Of a DNA stretch of 64,000 nucleotides, positions 16,611 to 25,739 are shown piece by piece. The stretch is from Noviherbaspirillum suwonense (lineage in GTDB: Bacteria; Pseudomonadota; Gammaproteobacteria; Burkholderiales; Burkholderiaceae_D). Below the pieces are notes generated by a model. That model did no database searches. It was not told where the DNA came from and saw nothing but the letters and a program-made list of their open reading frames with translations. Each line of letters begins with the position of its first letter. Within the stretch, counting starts at the first letter, position 1. A program made the position numbers and the translations under genes. The stretch is from the NCBI RefSeq assembly GCF_900182955.1, contig NZ_FXUL01000001.1, forward strand, positions 649,742 through 713,741, written 5' to 3'.

Positions 16611-17105
16611 TTATCGCACGCGGTCGTAGGTCACGATCGCAAAGTCCAGTCCGCTGGCAGTCGACTGGAATGTGTCGCGTCCGGTCTCCCGCCAGGACGC
16701 CGGGTCTATGGCCGGGAAGAAGGTGTCGCAGTCGAATTCCGAGTCGATCTCGGTCACGATCATCCGGTCGGCAAGCGCGATGGTCTGCGCAAACAGTTCG
16801 GCGCCGCCGATGATGAAGGCTTCCGTCTCGCGCTGCGCGAGTTCGCGCGCCTGTTCCGGCGTCGCGGCTGCCAGCACGCCGTCCCTTTGCCAGGCCGGGT
16901 CGCGCGTCACGACGATGTTGCGGCGACCCGGAAGCGGCCGGCCGATCGAATCGAAGGTCTTGCGGCCCATGATGATCGCGTGCCCGGTAGTGGTGCGCTT
17001 GAAATGGGCGAGGTCCTCGGGCAGTTTCCACGGCAGGCGGTTCTCGATGCCGATGCCGCGCTTGCGATCCATGGCGACGATCAGGGAAATTCGGGGCTGG
17101 GACAT
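16611..17105 (-). CDS. folA: Dihydrofolate reductase
   Basis: 164 aa from MSQPRISLIVAMD; the open frame extends 67 codons upstream, but that part has no similarity to the family. Typical DHFR motifs: AMDRKRGIGIENRLPWKLPEDLAHF (substrate loop with the catalytic acidic residue), GRKTFDSIGRPLPGRRN (NADPH binding), and AFIIGGAELFAQ. It reduces dihydrofolate to tetrahydrofolate with NADPH, and is the target of trimethoprim. The length is standard for bacterial FolA. Another folate gene, folP, lies far away at 57.6 kb. Confidence 0.96.
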   Translation of the reverse strand: MSQPRISLIVAMDRKRGIGIENRLPWKLPEDLAHFKRTTTGHAIIMGRKTFDSIGRPLPGRRNIVVTRDPAWQRDGVLAAATPEQARELAQRETEAFIIGGAELFAQTIALADRMIVTEIDSEFDCDTFFPAIDPASWRETGRDTFQSTASGLDFAIVTYDRVR

Positions 17106-17293
17106 GGGTAATGAAAAAGATGGGGGAGGGGCAGGGCAAGCCCATGAAAGCCGCCATGGTAAACGAAACGAATGATGAGAAACAGACACGATTGCCTGTA
17201 ATGGAACTTTACAGGGAGAGCTGGATCGATCTAGAAAGCAAACACTGTATTTAATCAAAAATCTCGTGCCTGCCATGCAGCACCCCGGAGGCG

Positions 17294-19450
17294 ATGCGCC
17301 ACTCACCCGCGACTATGGACTCACTCCTCACCAAGCCGGCCGGACCGGCAATCCAGCAGACCGTGTTACTGGTCGGCCCCCAGTCCGATGCGCCGCCGGG
17401 CCTGCTGCCGCTCCTGCACAGCCTGGGCGCGCAGTCGCAGCATGCAGACAGCGGTGAACGGGCGCTGGAAATCCTGGTCGCCGAAGACATCGCGCTGGTG
17501 CTGGCCGACGTCGCACTTCCCGGCATGGACGGTTATGCATTGACCCAGTGGATACGCGAAAATTCGCGGACCCGGCATATCCCCGTCATCCTGCTCAGCA
17601 ACGGCGTCTGGGACGCCGCCGCCATCGCAAGGGCGTACGAGGCAGGCGCCATCGACTACCTCGGCAGGCCGGTGGCCGAGCCAGTACTGTCGAGCAAGGT
17701 CGCGGTGCTGCTCGAACTCGACGGCAACCGGCGCCGCCTGCGGCAGGCGATCAGCCATATCGACAGCACCAAGGCCTATTACGAATCGATGCTCAATGCG
17801 GCCGGCGAGGGCGTGATCGGACTCGACCGGGACGGGCACATGCGGTTTGCCAACCCAGCGGCGCGCCTGATGCTGAAGGTCGAGAATGATCAGCTGGTCG
17901 GGGCCGACTACCGGATGTTCTACCCGTTTCCTGCCGGAGATGTCCCGCATTGGGAACATACCCCGTTTTTCCACACGTTGCGCCACGGGAAGGAGACCCG
18001 GATCGAGGAAACGATCTTCATGCGGCATGACCGCACCCACTTCCCGGTGTCGCTGTGCGTTTCGCGGCTGGCTGGGAACGGCGACGGCCTGGTCATCGTG
18101 TTCCAGGACATCTCGCAGCGCAAGGCGCTGGAAGAAGCCCTGCGCCGACAGGCGGTGACCGACCCCCTGACGGGTTTGAACAACCGCAGCGGTTTCAAGT
18201 CCGCCTTCCGGATCGCGCTCGACCGGGCGCGCCGGGCGCGCAAGAGCGTGGCGCTGATGTTCATCGACCTCGATCATTTCAAGCGCATCAATGACACGCT
18301 CGGGCACGCGGCGGGCGACTTCCTGCTTGCCGCGGTCGCCACCAGCATCAGGGAATGCGTGCGTTCCTACGACATCGTCTCGCGCATCGGCGGCGACGAG
18401 TTCTCGGTCGTGCTCGACGAGCTCGACGACGCCTCCAGCGCCGCGCAGATCGCCGGCAAGATCCTGACCGCGCTGCGCTGCCCGTTCCGGCTCGAGGACG
18501 GCATGCAGGTCACCATCAGCGCCAGCATCGGCATCGCCAGCTTTCCCGAATGCAGCGACGACGTCGACATGCTGATGCAGGCCGCGGGCGTGGCGATGTA
18601 CCAGGCCAAGAGCGACGGCCGCAACCTTTACCATTTCTACATGCCCGAAATGAATGCGAAGGCGCGCCACCGGCTGATGCTGGAGCAGGCGCTGCGCGTG
18701 GCGGTGGAGGATGACGGCTTCTTCCTGCATTACCAGCCGCAGGTCGACATCGGAACCGGCAGGGTCGTCGGCTACGAGGCGCTGCTGCGCTGGGACCACG
18801 ATCGCATCGGCAGCATCGCGCCCAGCACCTTCGTGCCGATGCTGGAGGAAACCGGGCTGATCATCCCGATGGGGCAATGGGTGTTCTCCACCGGCTGCCG
18901 CCAGCGCCATGCATGGAACAGCATGCTGCCCGAGCAGTGTTCGCTGTCGGTCAACCTGTCGCCGCGCCAGTTCGCCGACAAGAACCTGGTACCGCAGATA
19001 CAGCGGGTGCTCGAGGCCAACCAGCTGCCGCCGTACCAGCTCGAGATCGAGCTGACCGAGAGCATGCTGATGTCCAATACTGAACACACCCGCAACCTGC
19101 TGCGCTCGCTGAAGGACCTGGGGCTCAAGCTGTCGGTGGATGACTTCGGCACCGGCTATTCGTCGCTGGCCTACCTGAAGCAGTTTGCGCTGGATGCACT
19201 GAAGATCGACAAGCAGTTCATCGACCACCTGACCACCTCCAGCAAGGACAAAGCGATCGCCCGCTCCATCATCCAGCTCGGGCATAACCTCGGCATGCAG
19301 GTGATCGCCGAAGGCGTGGAGACGGCGGACCAGGTCGAGACGCTGCAGCAGCTGGGCTGCGACGTGGTCCAGGGTTTCTACTTCGGGCGACCGGTTCCGG
19401 CGGGTGAAGTAGGCCGCATCCCGCAGGCGGTGGCGGTCGGGGCGCAGTAG
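17294..19450 (+). CDS. Receiver-PAS-GGDEF-EAL cyclic-di-GMP protein
   Basis: 718 aa. Order: receiver (about 22-140, phosphoacceptor Asp72 in [11 protein letters not shown]), PAS (about 165-280, ending [15 protein letters not shown]), GGDEF (about 290-450) and EAL (about 465-710). The GGDEF active site is intact (RIGGDEF near residue 366), and the EAL domain keeps YEALLRW (about 495), DDFGTGYSS and AEGVE, so both synthesis and breakdown of c-di-GMP are chemically possible. No membrane segment is visible. No histidine kinase is next to it. GGAGG lies 2 nt before the ATG at 17294; ATG at 17315 is an alternative start. Likely to influence motility or biofilm; the input signal is unknown. Confidence 0.93.
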   Translation: MRHSPATMDSLLTKPAGPAIQQTVLLVGPQSDAPPGLLPLLHSLGAQSQHADSGERALEILVAEDIALVLADVALPGMDGYALTQWIRENSRTRHIPVILLSNGVWDAAAIARAYEAGAIDYLGRPVAEPVLSSKVAVLLELDGNRRRLRQAISHIDSTKAYYESMLNAAGEGVIGLDRDGHMRFANPAARLMLKVENDQLVGADYRMFYPFPAGDVPHWEHTPFFHTLRHGKETRIEETIFMRHDRTHFPVSLCVSRLAGNGDGLVIVFQDISQRKALEEALRRQAVTDPLTGLNNRSGFKSAFRIALDRARRARKSVALMFIDLDHFKRINDTLGHAAGDFLLAAVATSIRECVRSYDIVSRIGGDEFSVVLDELDDASSAAQIAGKILTALRCPFRLEDGMQVTISASIGIASFPECSDDVDMLMQAAGVAMYQAKSDGRNLYHFYMPEMNAKARHRLMLEQALRVAVEDDGFFLHYQPQVDIGTGRVVGYEALLRWDHDRIGSIAPSTFVPMLEETGLIIPMGQWVFSTGCRQRHAWNSMLPEQCSLSVNLSPRQFADKNLVPQIQRVLEANQLPPYQLEIELTESMLMSNTEHTRNLLRSLKDLGLKLSVDDFGTGYSSLAYLKQFALDALKIDKQFIDHLTTSSKDKAIARSIIQLGHNLGMQVIAEGVETADQVETLQQLGCDVVQGFYFGRPVPAGEVGRIPQAVAVGAQ

Positions 19451-19598
19451 CCCGACCAAGCGGCGACGACCCCGACGCCGCCGGCTCATCCAACGTGCCA
19501 CCCGCAACATAAGCCCGGCGGCACCTGTCTCATGCCCACCCCAGGTCATGGCGTACCGGATGGGATCAATTCGACTGCGTGGCTCGCAGGCTCGTGGG

Positions 19599-19625
19599 GT
19601 GTAATGAGCGTAGCGCATTGCGCCA
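19599..19625. repeat. REP-like hairpin repeat (copy 2, degenerate)
   Basis: GGTGTAATGAGCG with an imperfect complementary arm GCGCATTGCGCC; the same family as 23-49. It lies in the 279-bp gap between convergent genes (the c-di-GMP protein and the YgiQ-like protein). Apart from two repeat copies I see nothing else in that gap. Confidence 0.6.
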
Positions 19626-19662
19626 CTCGCCAATCAGCCCCCATCGCCTGTGCGCAACGAAT

Positions 19663-19690
19663 GGTGTAATGCGCTTGCGCTTATTACACC
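19663..19690. repeat. REP-like hairpin repeat (copy 3)
   Basis: GGTGTAATGCGC and a near-complementary right arm ending ATTACACC, 38 bp after copy 2. Paired, closely spaced REP palindromes (BIME-like) between converging genes are typical. No RAYT transposase gene is in the window. Confidence 0.65.
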
Positions 19691-19729
19691 CTACGGTGTT
19701 TCATGGCGCGTTTTGAGCCGGGATCGGTA

Positions 19730-21934
19730 TCACACCATCCGGCCGGGCTTGCCGCGCGCACTGCGCACCGGCTGGCGTTGCACGGCGGCGCCCGGACGAG
19801 GCTTGTTCTGGCCGAACTTGCGGGCCAGCTTGTCCGGTCCCGGCGTTTCGCGCTTGCGCTCGATCGCCTGCAGCGCCGGCGACGACGTGCCGCGCGGCAC
19901 CAGGTGCTGCGGGCCGTTGCCGATCAGGTCGGAACGCCCCATCCGGTGCAGGCCTTCGCGCAGGATGTCCCAGTTGGCAGGGTCGTGATAGCGCAGGAAA
20001 GCCTTGTGCAGCTTGCGCACCTTGCCGGCCCGCACCGTCTCGACGATTTCCGATTCGTCGGTCACCTTGTGCAGCGGATTCTTGCGCGTGTGGTACATCG
20101 CGGTCGCCAGCGCCATCGGCGTCGGCAGGAAGGTCTGCACCTGGTCGAGCCGGAAGTCATTCTGCTTCAGCCATAGCGCCAGGTTCAGCATGTCCTCGTC
20201 GGTAGTGCCCGGGTGGGCCGCGATGAAGTAGGGAATCAAATACTGTTCCTTGCCGGCTTCCTTCGAAAAACGTTCGAACATCTCCTTGAACGCGTGATAA
20301 GCGCCCATGCCCGGCTTCATCATCTTGGACAGGGGGCCGTTTTCGGAATGTTCGGGTGCGATCTTCAACAGTCCGCCGACATGATGCGTCACCAGTTCCT
20401 TCACATATTCGGGCGAGCGCACCGCGAGGTCGTAACGCAGGCCCGAGCTGACCAGGATCTTCTTCACGCCAGGGATGGCGCGCGCCTTGCGGTAGAGCTG
20501 GATCAGCTTCGAATGATCGGTGCCAAGATTCGAACAGATGGTCGGATAAACACATGACAGGCGGCGGCAGGATTCCTCGATCGCCTTGTCCTTGCAGGCC
20601 AGCCGGTACATGTTCGCGGTCGGCCCGCCCAGGTCGGAAATGGTGCCGGTGAAGCCCTTGGTCTTGTCGCGGATCAGCTCGATCTCGCGCAGGATGGACG
20701 GCTCGGAGCGGCTCTGGATGATGCGGCCTTCATGCTCGGTGATCGAGCAGAAAGTGCAGCCGCCGAAGCAGCCGCGCATGATGTTGACCGAGAAGCGGAT
20801 CATTTCCCAGGCCGGGATGCGCGCCTTGCCATAGCGCGGATGCGGCGCGCGGGCATAGGGCATGTCGAACACGAAGTCCATTTCGTCCATCGCCAGCGGC
20901 AGCGGCGGCGGATTCAGCCAGACGTCGCGTTCGCCATGCTGCTGCACCAGCGCACGGGCATTGCCGGGATTGGACTCCAGGTGGAACACGCGGGACGCAT
21001 GCGCATACATCACCGGATCGTCCTTGACCTGCTCGAACGACGGCAGGCGCACGACGCTGCGGTTGCGCACTTCCTTCAGCGCGGCCATCCGCTCCTCGCG
21101 GGACAGGATCAGGATCGGCTTCGGCTCCTCGGGCGCGGCCTCGGTCTTGCAGGACGCGTCTTCCTTGGACTTCATTTCATACGGGTCGGGATGCGCTTCG
21201 ATCCGTCCCGGGGTGTCGATGCGCGTGGAGTTGGCTTCGGTCCAGTCGGCTGCCGGCTTCCAGCCGCGCGGCACCATGAAGGCCGTGCCGCGCAGGTCGC
21301 GGATCGAGCGGATCGGCTCCCCGGCGGCAACCCGGTGCGTCAGTGCGATCAGCGCACGTTCGGCATTGCCGAAAATGAGAATATCCGCCTTGGAGTCGGG
21401 CAGCACCGAGCGCTTGACCTTGTCCGACCAGTAATCGTAATGCGCAATCCGGCGCAGGCTGGCCTCGATGCTGCCGATCACCACGTTGACTTCCGGATAT
21501 GCTTCGCGCACCCGCTGCGCATACACCACCACCGCGCGGTCGGGCCGCTTGTCCGGGTCGCCGTTGGGCGTATAGGCATCCTCGGAGCGGATCTTGCGGT
21601 CCGACGTGTAGCGGTTGATCATCGAATCCATGTTGCCGGCGGTGATGCCGAAATACAGGTTCGGCCGTCCCAGCGAGCGGAAGTCGTCGACCGACAGCCA
21701 GTTCGGCTGGGTCAGGATGCCGACCCGGAAACCCTGCGCCTCCAGCAGCCGGCCCACCAACGCCATGCCAAAGCTCGGATGGTCGATATACGCATCGCCC
21801 GTCACCAGGATCACGTCGCAGCTGTCCCAGCCCAGCGCATCCATCTCGGCCCGCGTGGTCGGCAGGAAGGGCGCCGGCGTCTGATAGTCGGGACGATAAC
21901 GCGGGTAGGAACGGATATTTTTTGGAGCTTCCAT
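19730..21934 (-). CDS. YgiQ-family radical SAM protein
   Basis: 734 aa from [15 protein letters not shown]; the open frame runs about 100 codons further upstream without family similarity. The N-terminal YgiQ domain holds [18 protein letters not shown]; the central radical SAM cluster motif is [10 protein letters not shown] (CxxxCxxC), followed by [11 protein letters not shown]. The C-terminus is basic and Pro-rich ([12 protein letters not shown]). Length and layout match E. coli YgiQ (about 739 aa). It should bind a [4Fe-4S] cluster and SAM; the substrate is not established. The gene stands alone and converges on the c-di-GMP gene. Confidence 0.93.
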   Translation of the reverse strand: MEAPKNIRSYPRYRPDYQTPAPFLPTTRAEMDALGWDSCDVILVTGDAYIDHPSFGMALVGRLLEAQGFRVGILTQPNWLSVDDFRSLGRPNLYFGITAGNMDSMINRYTSDRKIRSEDAYTPNGDPDKRPDRAVVVYAQRVREAYPEVNVVIGSIEASLRRIAHYDYWSDKVKRSVLPDSKADILIFGNAERALIALTHRVAAGEPIRSIRDLRGTAFMVPRGWKPAADWTEANSTRIDTPGRIEAHPDPYEMKSKEDASCKTEAAPEEPKPILILSREERMAALKEVRNRSVVRLPSFEQVKDDPVMYAHASRVFHLESNPGNARALVQQHGERDVWLNPPPLPLAMDEMDFVFDMPYARAPHPRYGKARIPAWEMIRFSVNIMRGCFGGCTFCSITEHEGRIIQSRSEPSILREIELIRDKTKGFTGTISDLGGPTANMYRLACKDKAIEESCRRLSCVYPTICSNLGTDHSKLIQLYRKARAIPGVKKILVSSGLRYDLAVRSPEYVKELVTHHVGGLLKIAPEHSENGPLSKMMKPGMGAYHAFKEMFERFSKEAGKEQYLIPYFIAAHPGTTDEDMLNLALWLKQNDFRLDQVQTFLPTPMALATAMYHTRKNPLHKVTDESEIVETVRAGKVRKLHKAFLRYHDPANWDILREGLHRMGRSDLIGNGPQHLVPRGTSSPALQAIERKRETPGPDKLARKFGQNKPRPGAAVQRQPVRSARGKPGRMV

Positions 21935-22301
21935 GGGGGCCAGAGGTAATGCGCATGCGCCGCGATCGCGGACATGCCGGGTGAGCATACGGGGGAAGAC
22001 GGGAGTATGACAGCTTTGACGGAAACTGGCCGGGCGGCGCTGAAATTGCCAGCGAACTCGCGTGAAACAAGCGCAGTACTGCGGGACTGGCGGACGAAAT
22101 TTTTCTTGCAGCGTATCGTTGAAGTCTGCTCCCGGGTGTTTCCTGGAGAAATGCAGTAGTTGATTCCCTTCAACTACGCCGCATGATGCTTTCGCCGTAC
22201 TGGCGCGATCTCGAATTCGATAAAACGCTTGCAATACCACCCGGACTGGCCGCCAAAATCCAGAATGTCCGCTCGGCTTCGCAGTTTCTTCCGCGCTGCT
22301 G
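21935..22301. other. Intergenic region, 367 bp
   Basis: Upstream of the YgiQ-type gene and downstream of the toxin gene. Short frames here do not look coding. I see no repeat, RNA gene or clear terminator. Confidence 0.4.
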
Positions 22302-22730
22302 TCATGGCGATTTCGCCCACGGATTGAGGAGGTTGATTCCTGTAGGTTTGAAATCAGCGACGTTGCGAGTCGCCACCGTCATACGATGCACAAGGGCAGT
22401 TGCCGCGATGAGTGCGTCGCGCTCGCTGCGTTTGTCGGGCACATGCAAGCGGGCGCGGCGTTGTGCCACGGCAGTATCGATAGCCAGCGTGCGTTGTGTG
22501 AACTCAGGCAACACGTGCTGCTGCAGCCAGGACCGCAACAGCATTCCCTGGGCGGCGTTTTTTCGCTCTATGGATAGAACGCCGATTTCCAGTTCCATGA
22601 TGGTGATAGCGGATACGAAGAGGTCGGAGGCGTCGACGCTTTCTGTCCATGCCGCCAGGTTCATATCGGCCTTGCCAAGCCACACCTTGCGCAGTTCCGA
22701 CACCACGTTGGTATCCAGAACGAACATCAT
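22302..22730 (-). CDS. PIN-domain toxin (VapC-like / FitB-like)
   Basis: 142 aa, full length for the family. The four acidic residues of the PIN nuclease site are present: Asp6 (LDTNVVSE), Glu46/48 (IMELEIG), Asp105 ([10 protein letters not shown]) and Asp126 (NVADFKPTG). It should be a Mg-dependent endoribonuclease that cuts tRNA or other RNA when free of antitoxin. Its ATG overlaps the stop of the upstream Phd/YefM-type antitoxin reading frame (ATGA), the normal toxin-antitoxin coupling. That antitoxin frame is interrupted by an amber codon, so an apparently intact toxin sits beside a broken antitoxin. Confidence 0.88.
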   Translation of the reverse strand: MMFVLDTNVVSELRKVWLGKADMNLAAWTESVDASDLFVSAITIMELEIGVLSIERKNAAQGMLLRSWLQQHVLPEFTQRTLAIDTAVAQRRARLHVPDKRSERDALIAATALVHRMTVATRNVADFKPTGINLLNPWAKSP

Positions 22731-22981
22731 GAAAAGTCAGCCGGCTGGATTTTGAGTGTAATGCGCGGCGGCTCGAACTCGATGTCGGCAACATCGGGCA
22801 TGGCCAGCGCATCAGCAATGTTCCGCCGTTGCCTCGTGAGGCGTTGATAGTCTTCAAAACTCAAAAGAACATGGGCAGGTCGACCCCGGGCTGTGATGAA
22901 CACCTGTCCACTGTTCGCCGCGCGCTTCGCTTCGCTGGCACCCTAGTTGAATTCGCGACCCGAGATGGTCGTGATCGGCAT
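22727..22981 (-). pseudogene. Phd/YefM-family antitoxin interrupted by an in-frame TAG
   Basis: The 85-codon frame from the ATG at 22981 reads MPITTISGREFN, then TAG (22945-22943), then GASEAKRAANSGQVFITARGR and on through AHVLLSFEDYQRL to [18 protein letters not shown] and TGA. Family members usually have Gln after REFN, so a CAG-to-TAG change is the simplest explanation. The reading frame is otherwise uninterrupted, with both the N-terminal DNA-binding part and the C-terminal toxin-binding part recognisable. The first in-frame restart codon is the GTG of GQVFIT, which would give a protein without the N-terminal 25 residues. Readthrough by an amber suppressor, reinitiation, or a base-calling error are alternatives to true loss. 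Confidence 0.8.
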
Positions 22982-23236
22982 GGAAACATCTCATTGAAAT
23001 GGCGAATGTAGAAATGTTGTTACTAATTAGTGTGAGTCGCAAGATGCTCGAACAGGCGGGACAGCGACCGCCGTTGTTGAATAAAGGCGATCCGGCATAG
23101 TGGCGGCGGAAGGGGCAAACGCCGCAATCGAGGCCGCGGGACGACATGGGACGCCTTATCGAGCTGGATTCATAAACAGAAATACCGCGCCAAAGCCCGG
23201 TATACTCGGCGCGATTACCGTCTTCACCCCGTTTTC

Positions 23237-24163
23237 ATGTCAGAACAAGATCCCCTCAGCGCCGGCGATGCCGAGCAGCTGGCCAGGCGCCTCGAATGCC
23301 ATCCCGCTTACCGCATCCTGCGCCGCCTGCCCGAACGCAGCGGCTATGCCGAACCGGACGGCAGGGCGCTTGCGCGCGGTGCGGTGGTCGACACCGAGAC
23401 GACAGGCCTTAACCTGGAGACGGATGCGATCATCGAGTTTGCGATGGTGGTATTTGAATACTGCAGGGAAAGCGGCCAGGTGTTCCGGATACTGGAAATT
23501 TTCGACCAGCTCGAAGATCCTGGCGTGCCGATCCCGCCGGCATCGACGGCGGTCCACGGGATTACCGATGACATGGTGGCCGGTAAAAAGATAGACGATG
23601 AACGGGTAGCGGAACTGGTGCAGGGACTGGACCTGGTGATCGCCCATAACGCCCGCTTCGACCGCCCGTTCCTGGAAGAAAGGCTGCCGGTCTTCCGGAC
23701 GCTGCCATGGGCCTGCTCGCTGCACCAGGTGGGCTGGTCGTCCGAAAGCATGCCTTCCGCCAAGCTTGAATATCTCGCCTACCGGATGGGATTCTTCTAC
23801 GATGCGCACCGGGCGCAGACCGATTGCCTGGCGCTGCTGGAATTGCTGCAGACGCCGCTTCCGGTATCAGGCCGGCTGGCGCTGGCCTGCCTGCTGGAAA
23901 AGGCGCAGGACAGGGACTTCCGGGTCTATGCGGTGAAAGCGCCGTATGACAGCAAGGACCTGCTCAAGGCGCGCACCTACCGCTGGGACCCGGAACGCCG
24001 CTGCTGGCATCGCACGCTGAGCGGCGACATGATGCCCGACGAAATCGCCTGGCTGAAGGCGCACGTGTACGGCGGCCGTCCAGCCAGCCTGGACTTCGAG
24101 GCGATGGATGCGCTGTGCCGTTTCTCGATGCGGGTCGGGAAGATATTCAGCCGCGAAATCTGA
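23237..24163 (+). CDS. DnaQ-like 3'-5' exonuclease (DEDDh)
   Basis: 308 aa. The exonuclease domain spans about residues 45-210, with Exo I VVDTETTGLN, Exo II HNARFDRPFLE and Exo III YDAHRAQTDCLAL; the His makes it DEDDh class, like DNA polymerase III epsilon. The N-terminal 45 residues and the C-terminal 100 residues (YDSKDLLKARTYRWDPERRCWHR) lie outside the usual DnaQ core; that C-terminal segment recurs in stand-alone epsilon-like exonucleases of beta- and gammaproteobacteria. It is probably a DNA repair or RNA/DNA trimming nuclease, not the replicase subunit. It stands alone, with a plausible promoter (GGTATACTC) near 23200. Confidence 0.85.
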   Translation: MSEQDPLSAGDAEQLARRLECHPAYRILRRLPERSGYAEPDGRALARGAVVDTETTGLNLETDAIIEFAMVVFEYCRESGQVFRILEIFDQLEDPGVPIPPASTAVHGITDDMVAGKKIDDERVAELVQGLDLVIAHNARFDRPFLEERLPVFRTLPWACSLHQVGWSSESMPSAKLEYLAYRMGFFYDAHRAQTDCLALLELLQTPLPVSGRLALACLLEKAQDRDFRVYAVKAPYDSKDLLKARTYRWDPERRCWHRTLSGDMMPDEIAWLKAHVYGGRPASLDFEAMDALCRFSMRVGKIFSREI

Positions 24164-24187
24164 AGCCCCCAAGTCCGGGCAGGCGGC

Positions 24188-24553
24188 TTACTTGGGCTGT
24201 GCGCCCGGCTTGTCGATGGATTCAGGCGTGGAGTGATTATTGACCTGGCCGGGCATCGGCATCGCGGTCGATTCCTGTTCCTTGTCCAACGTCTTTGGAT
24301 TGGCTTGCGAAGGACTGGCCGAATCGGGCACCGTTGCGGCAACGGTAGGCGACTGCGGCGGTATGGCGGCATCCTGCTTGGGCATTTCAGATGGCGGGGC
24401 GGCAACCGACACGCCCTTGCTTTCCACGGTAGCCGCACCGGGCTGGGAAACTGCGGTCGGCGTGGCGACTGCATCCTTGCGTCCGCAGGCGGGCAGGGTG
24501 GCCAGAATGCCCAGCATCAGGCAGCCGGACAGCAGGTAATTCGTTTTCAACAT
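24188..24553 (-). CDS. Small lipoprotein, Pro/Ala/Ser/Thr-rich
   Basis: 121 aa from MLKTNYLLSGCLML. A lipoprotein signal ends ILATLPAC, so the mature protein starts at Cys24 with GRKD. The remainder is low-complexity (Pro, Ala, Ser, Thr, Gln) with no recognisable domain, probably an unstructured tethered tail. The upstream neighbour on the same strand is the DUF883-like protein 100 bp away. Function unknown. Confidence 0.65.
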   Translation of the reverse strand: MLKTNYLLSGCLMLGILATLPACGRKDAVATPTAVSQPGAATVESKGVSVAAPPSEMPKQDAAIPPQSPTVAATVPDSASPSQANPKTLDKEQESTAMPMPGQVNNHSTPESIDKPGAQPK

Positions 24554-24654
24554 GGTCTTTCCAATATTCGCCAGCAGGCGCAACGCTGCATGCCAGCGAA
24601 CTGGATGCAGCCAGACTATGCTGGCGGACCGGTCGGCCCGCCAGCCCATGCGCG

Positions 24655-25404
24655 TTAGCGGCGCAGGATGCGGCTCAGGATGTAACCGGCGCCGGCGGCA
24701 ATCGCCAGTGCGGTCATTGGCTTTTCGCGAACACGCACGCGGGTGTCGGCGATGACCTGGTCTTGCAGGTCCTTCATCTGCGATGCTTTTTCCGACACCT
24801 TGGTGGCTGCCTGCGAAGCAACGGTGGATACCTTGTCGACAGCCATGTGCGCGGTGCCCGACAGTTTCTCGACGGTAGGACGGGCAGCATCGGCTGCCTT
24901 GTCTATCGTGTCATGCGCAGTCGTCTTCGCCTGGTCGACGGTTTCCTTGACCGATTCCTTGGCCTGGTCGACGGTTTCCTTGACGGACTCTTTCGCCTGG
25001 TTGACGGTTTCCTTGGCAGACTCTTTCGCCTGGTTTATCGAGCCGCCCATCGAACCTGGCGCTGGCGTGGTGCTGCCGGTGCTGCCCGAAGTGCCGCTGG
25101 CAGGGGTCGACGCGCTCTTGGTGTCCGACGACGATGTAGGCGTGGTGGTGCTGCTGCCCATCGAGCCGCTGCTGCCGGTCGTACCGCTGCTGTTCTTGTT
25201 GTCGCTGCCCGAAGCGCCGCCGCTCATGGAACCGCTGCCCATGTTGCCGCCGCTGCCGGTATTGCCGCCTTTTGAAGCGCCGCCCATATTGCCACTGCCG
25301 GTCGCATTGCTACCGGTGGTGTTGCTGACCGTGGAACCGCTGCCGGTGGTGCCGGAGGTCGGACCGGTGCTGCTGCCTGGCATGTTCTTGCTTGTATCCA
25401 CCAT
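24655..25404 (-). CDS. Ser/Gly/Thr-rich protein with KETV repeats and YqjD/ElaB-like C-terminal anchor
   Basis: 249 aa from MVDTSKNMPG, preceded by AAGGAAA. Three parts: a 115-residue low-complexity head of Gly, Ser, Thr and Asn; four 11-residue helical repeats of the type NQAKESVKETVD (about 125-165, LEA- or apolipoprotein-like), coded by 33-bp tandem DNA repeats; and a tail REKPMTALAIAAGAGYILSRILRR, which matches the C-terminal membrane anchor of DUF883 proteins (YqjD, ElaB). Those are inner-membrane, ribosome-associated, stress-induced proteins. The head is unusual. The function is inferred only from the tail. Confidence 0.7.
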   Translation of the reverse strand: MVDTSKNMPGSSTGPTSGTTGSGSTVSNTTGSNATGSGNMGGASKGGNTGSGGNMGSGSMSGGASGSDNKNSSGTTGSSGSMGSSTTTPTSSSDTKSASTPASGTSGSTGSTTPAPGSMGGSINQAKESAKETVNQAKESVKETVDQAKESVKETVDQAKTTAHDTIDKAADAARPTVEKLSGTAHMAVDKVSTVASQAATKVSEKASQMKDLQDQVIADTRVRVREKPMTALAIAAGAGYILSRILRR

Positions 25405-25739
25405 GATGATTTCCTTTGAAAAGTCGTATATCAAGCATCCATAAAGGATGCGCATTAAAGGCGCGCCAGAAAAGCCGGCCGCGAACCTCAGGACAAGCCG
25501 GGTGTAAGCACTCGCCACATGTTGAAAACAAGATAAAACATTTGTCTGCACGGATTCGGTTCGCTACCGAACACAATAAGGACATTTATTAAAATGGCAA
25601 GCAGGCCGCGCCAAAATAAGCGGCAATCAGGCCGGTCGTTTGCGCCTGCGCAGCCTGGTCTGGCCTGTCATCGCACATGGCTTTTGCGTTAATCTGTCAT
25701 GGAGACAGTTTTCCATACCAACAACAAAGGAGCGCCCCC
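25405..25739. other. Intergenic region between divergent genes, 335 bp
   Basis: It separates the DUF883-like gene from the acetoacetate-CoA ligase gene and must hold two divergent promoters. AAGG AG before the ligase start is the only clear signal; I see no RNA gene or repeat. Confidence 0.4.

Noticed and set aside
22854..23147. 97-aa minus-strand frame over the antitoxin region
   Set aside because: It is the wrong frame of the interrupted Phd/YefM antitoxin; the family similarity is in the frame starting at 22981.
24920..25050. Regularly spaced 33-bp repeats that resemble a CRISPR array
   Set aside because: The units are in frame inside the KETV-repeat protein, contiguous without spacers, and encode an 11-residue helical repeat.
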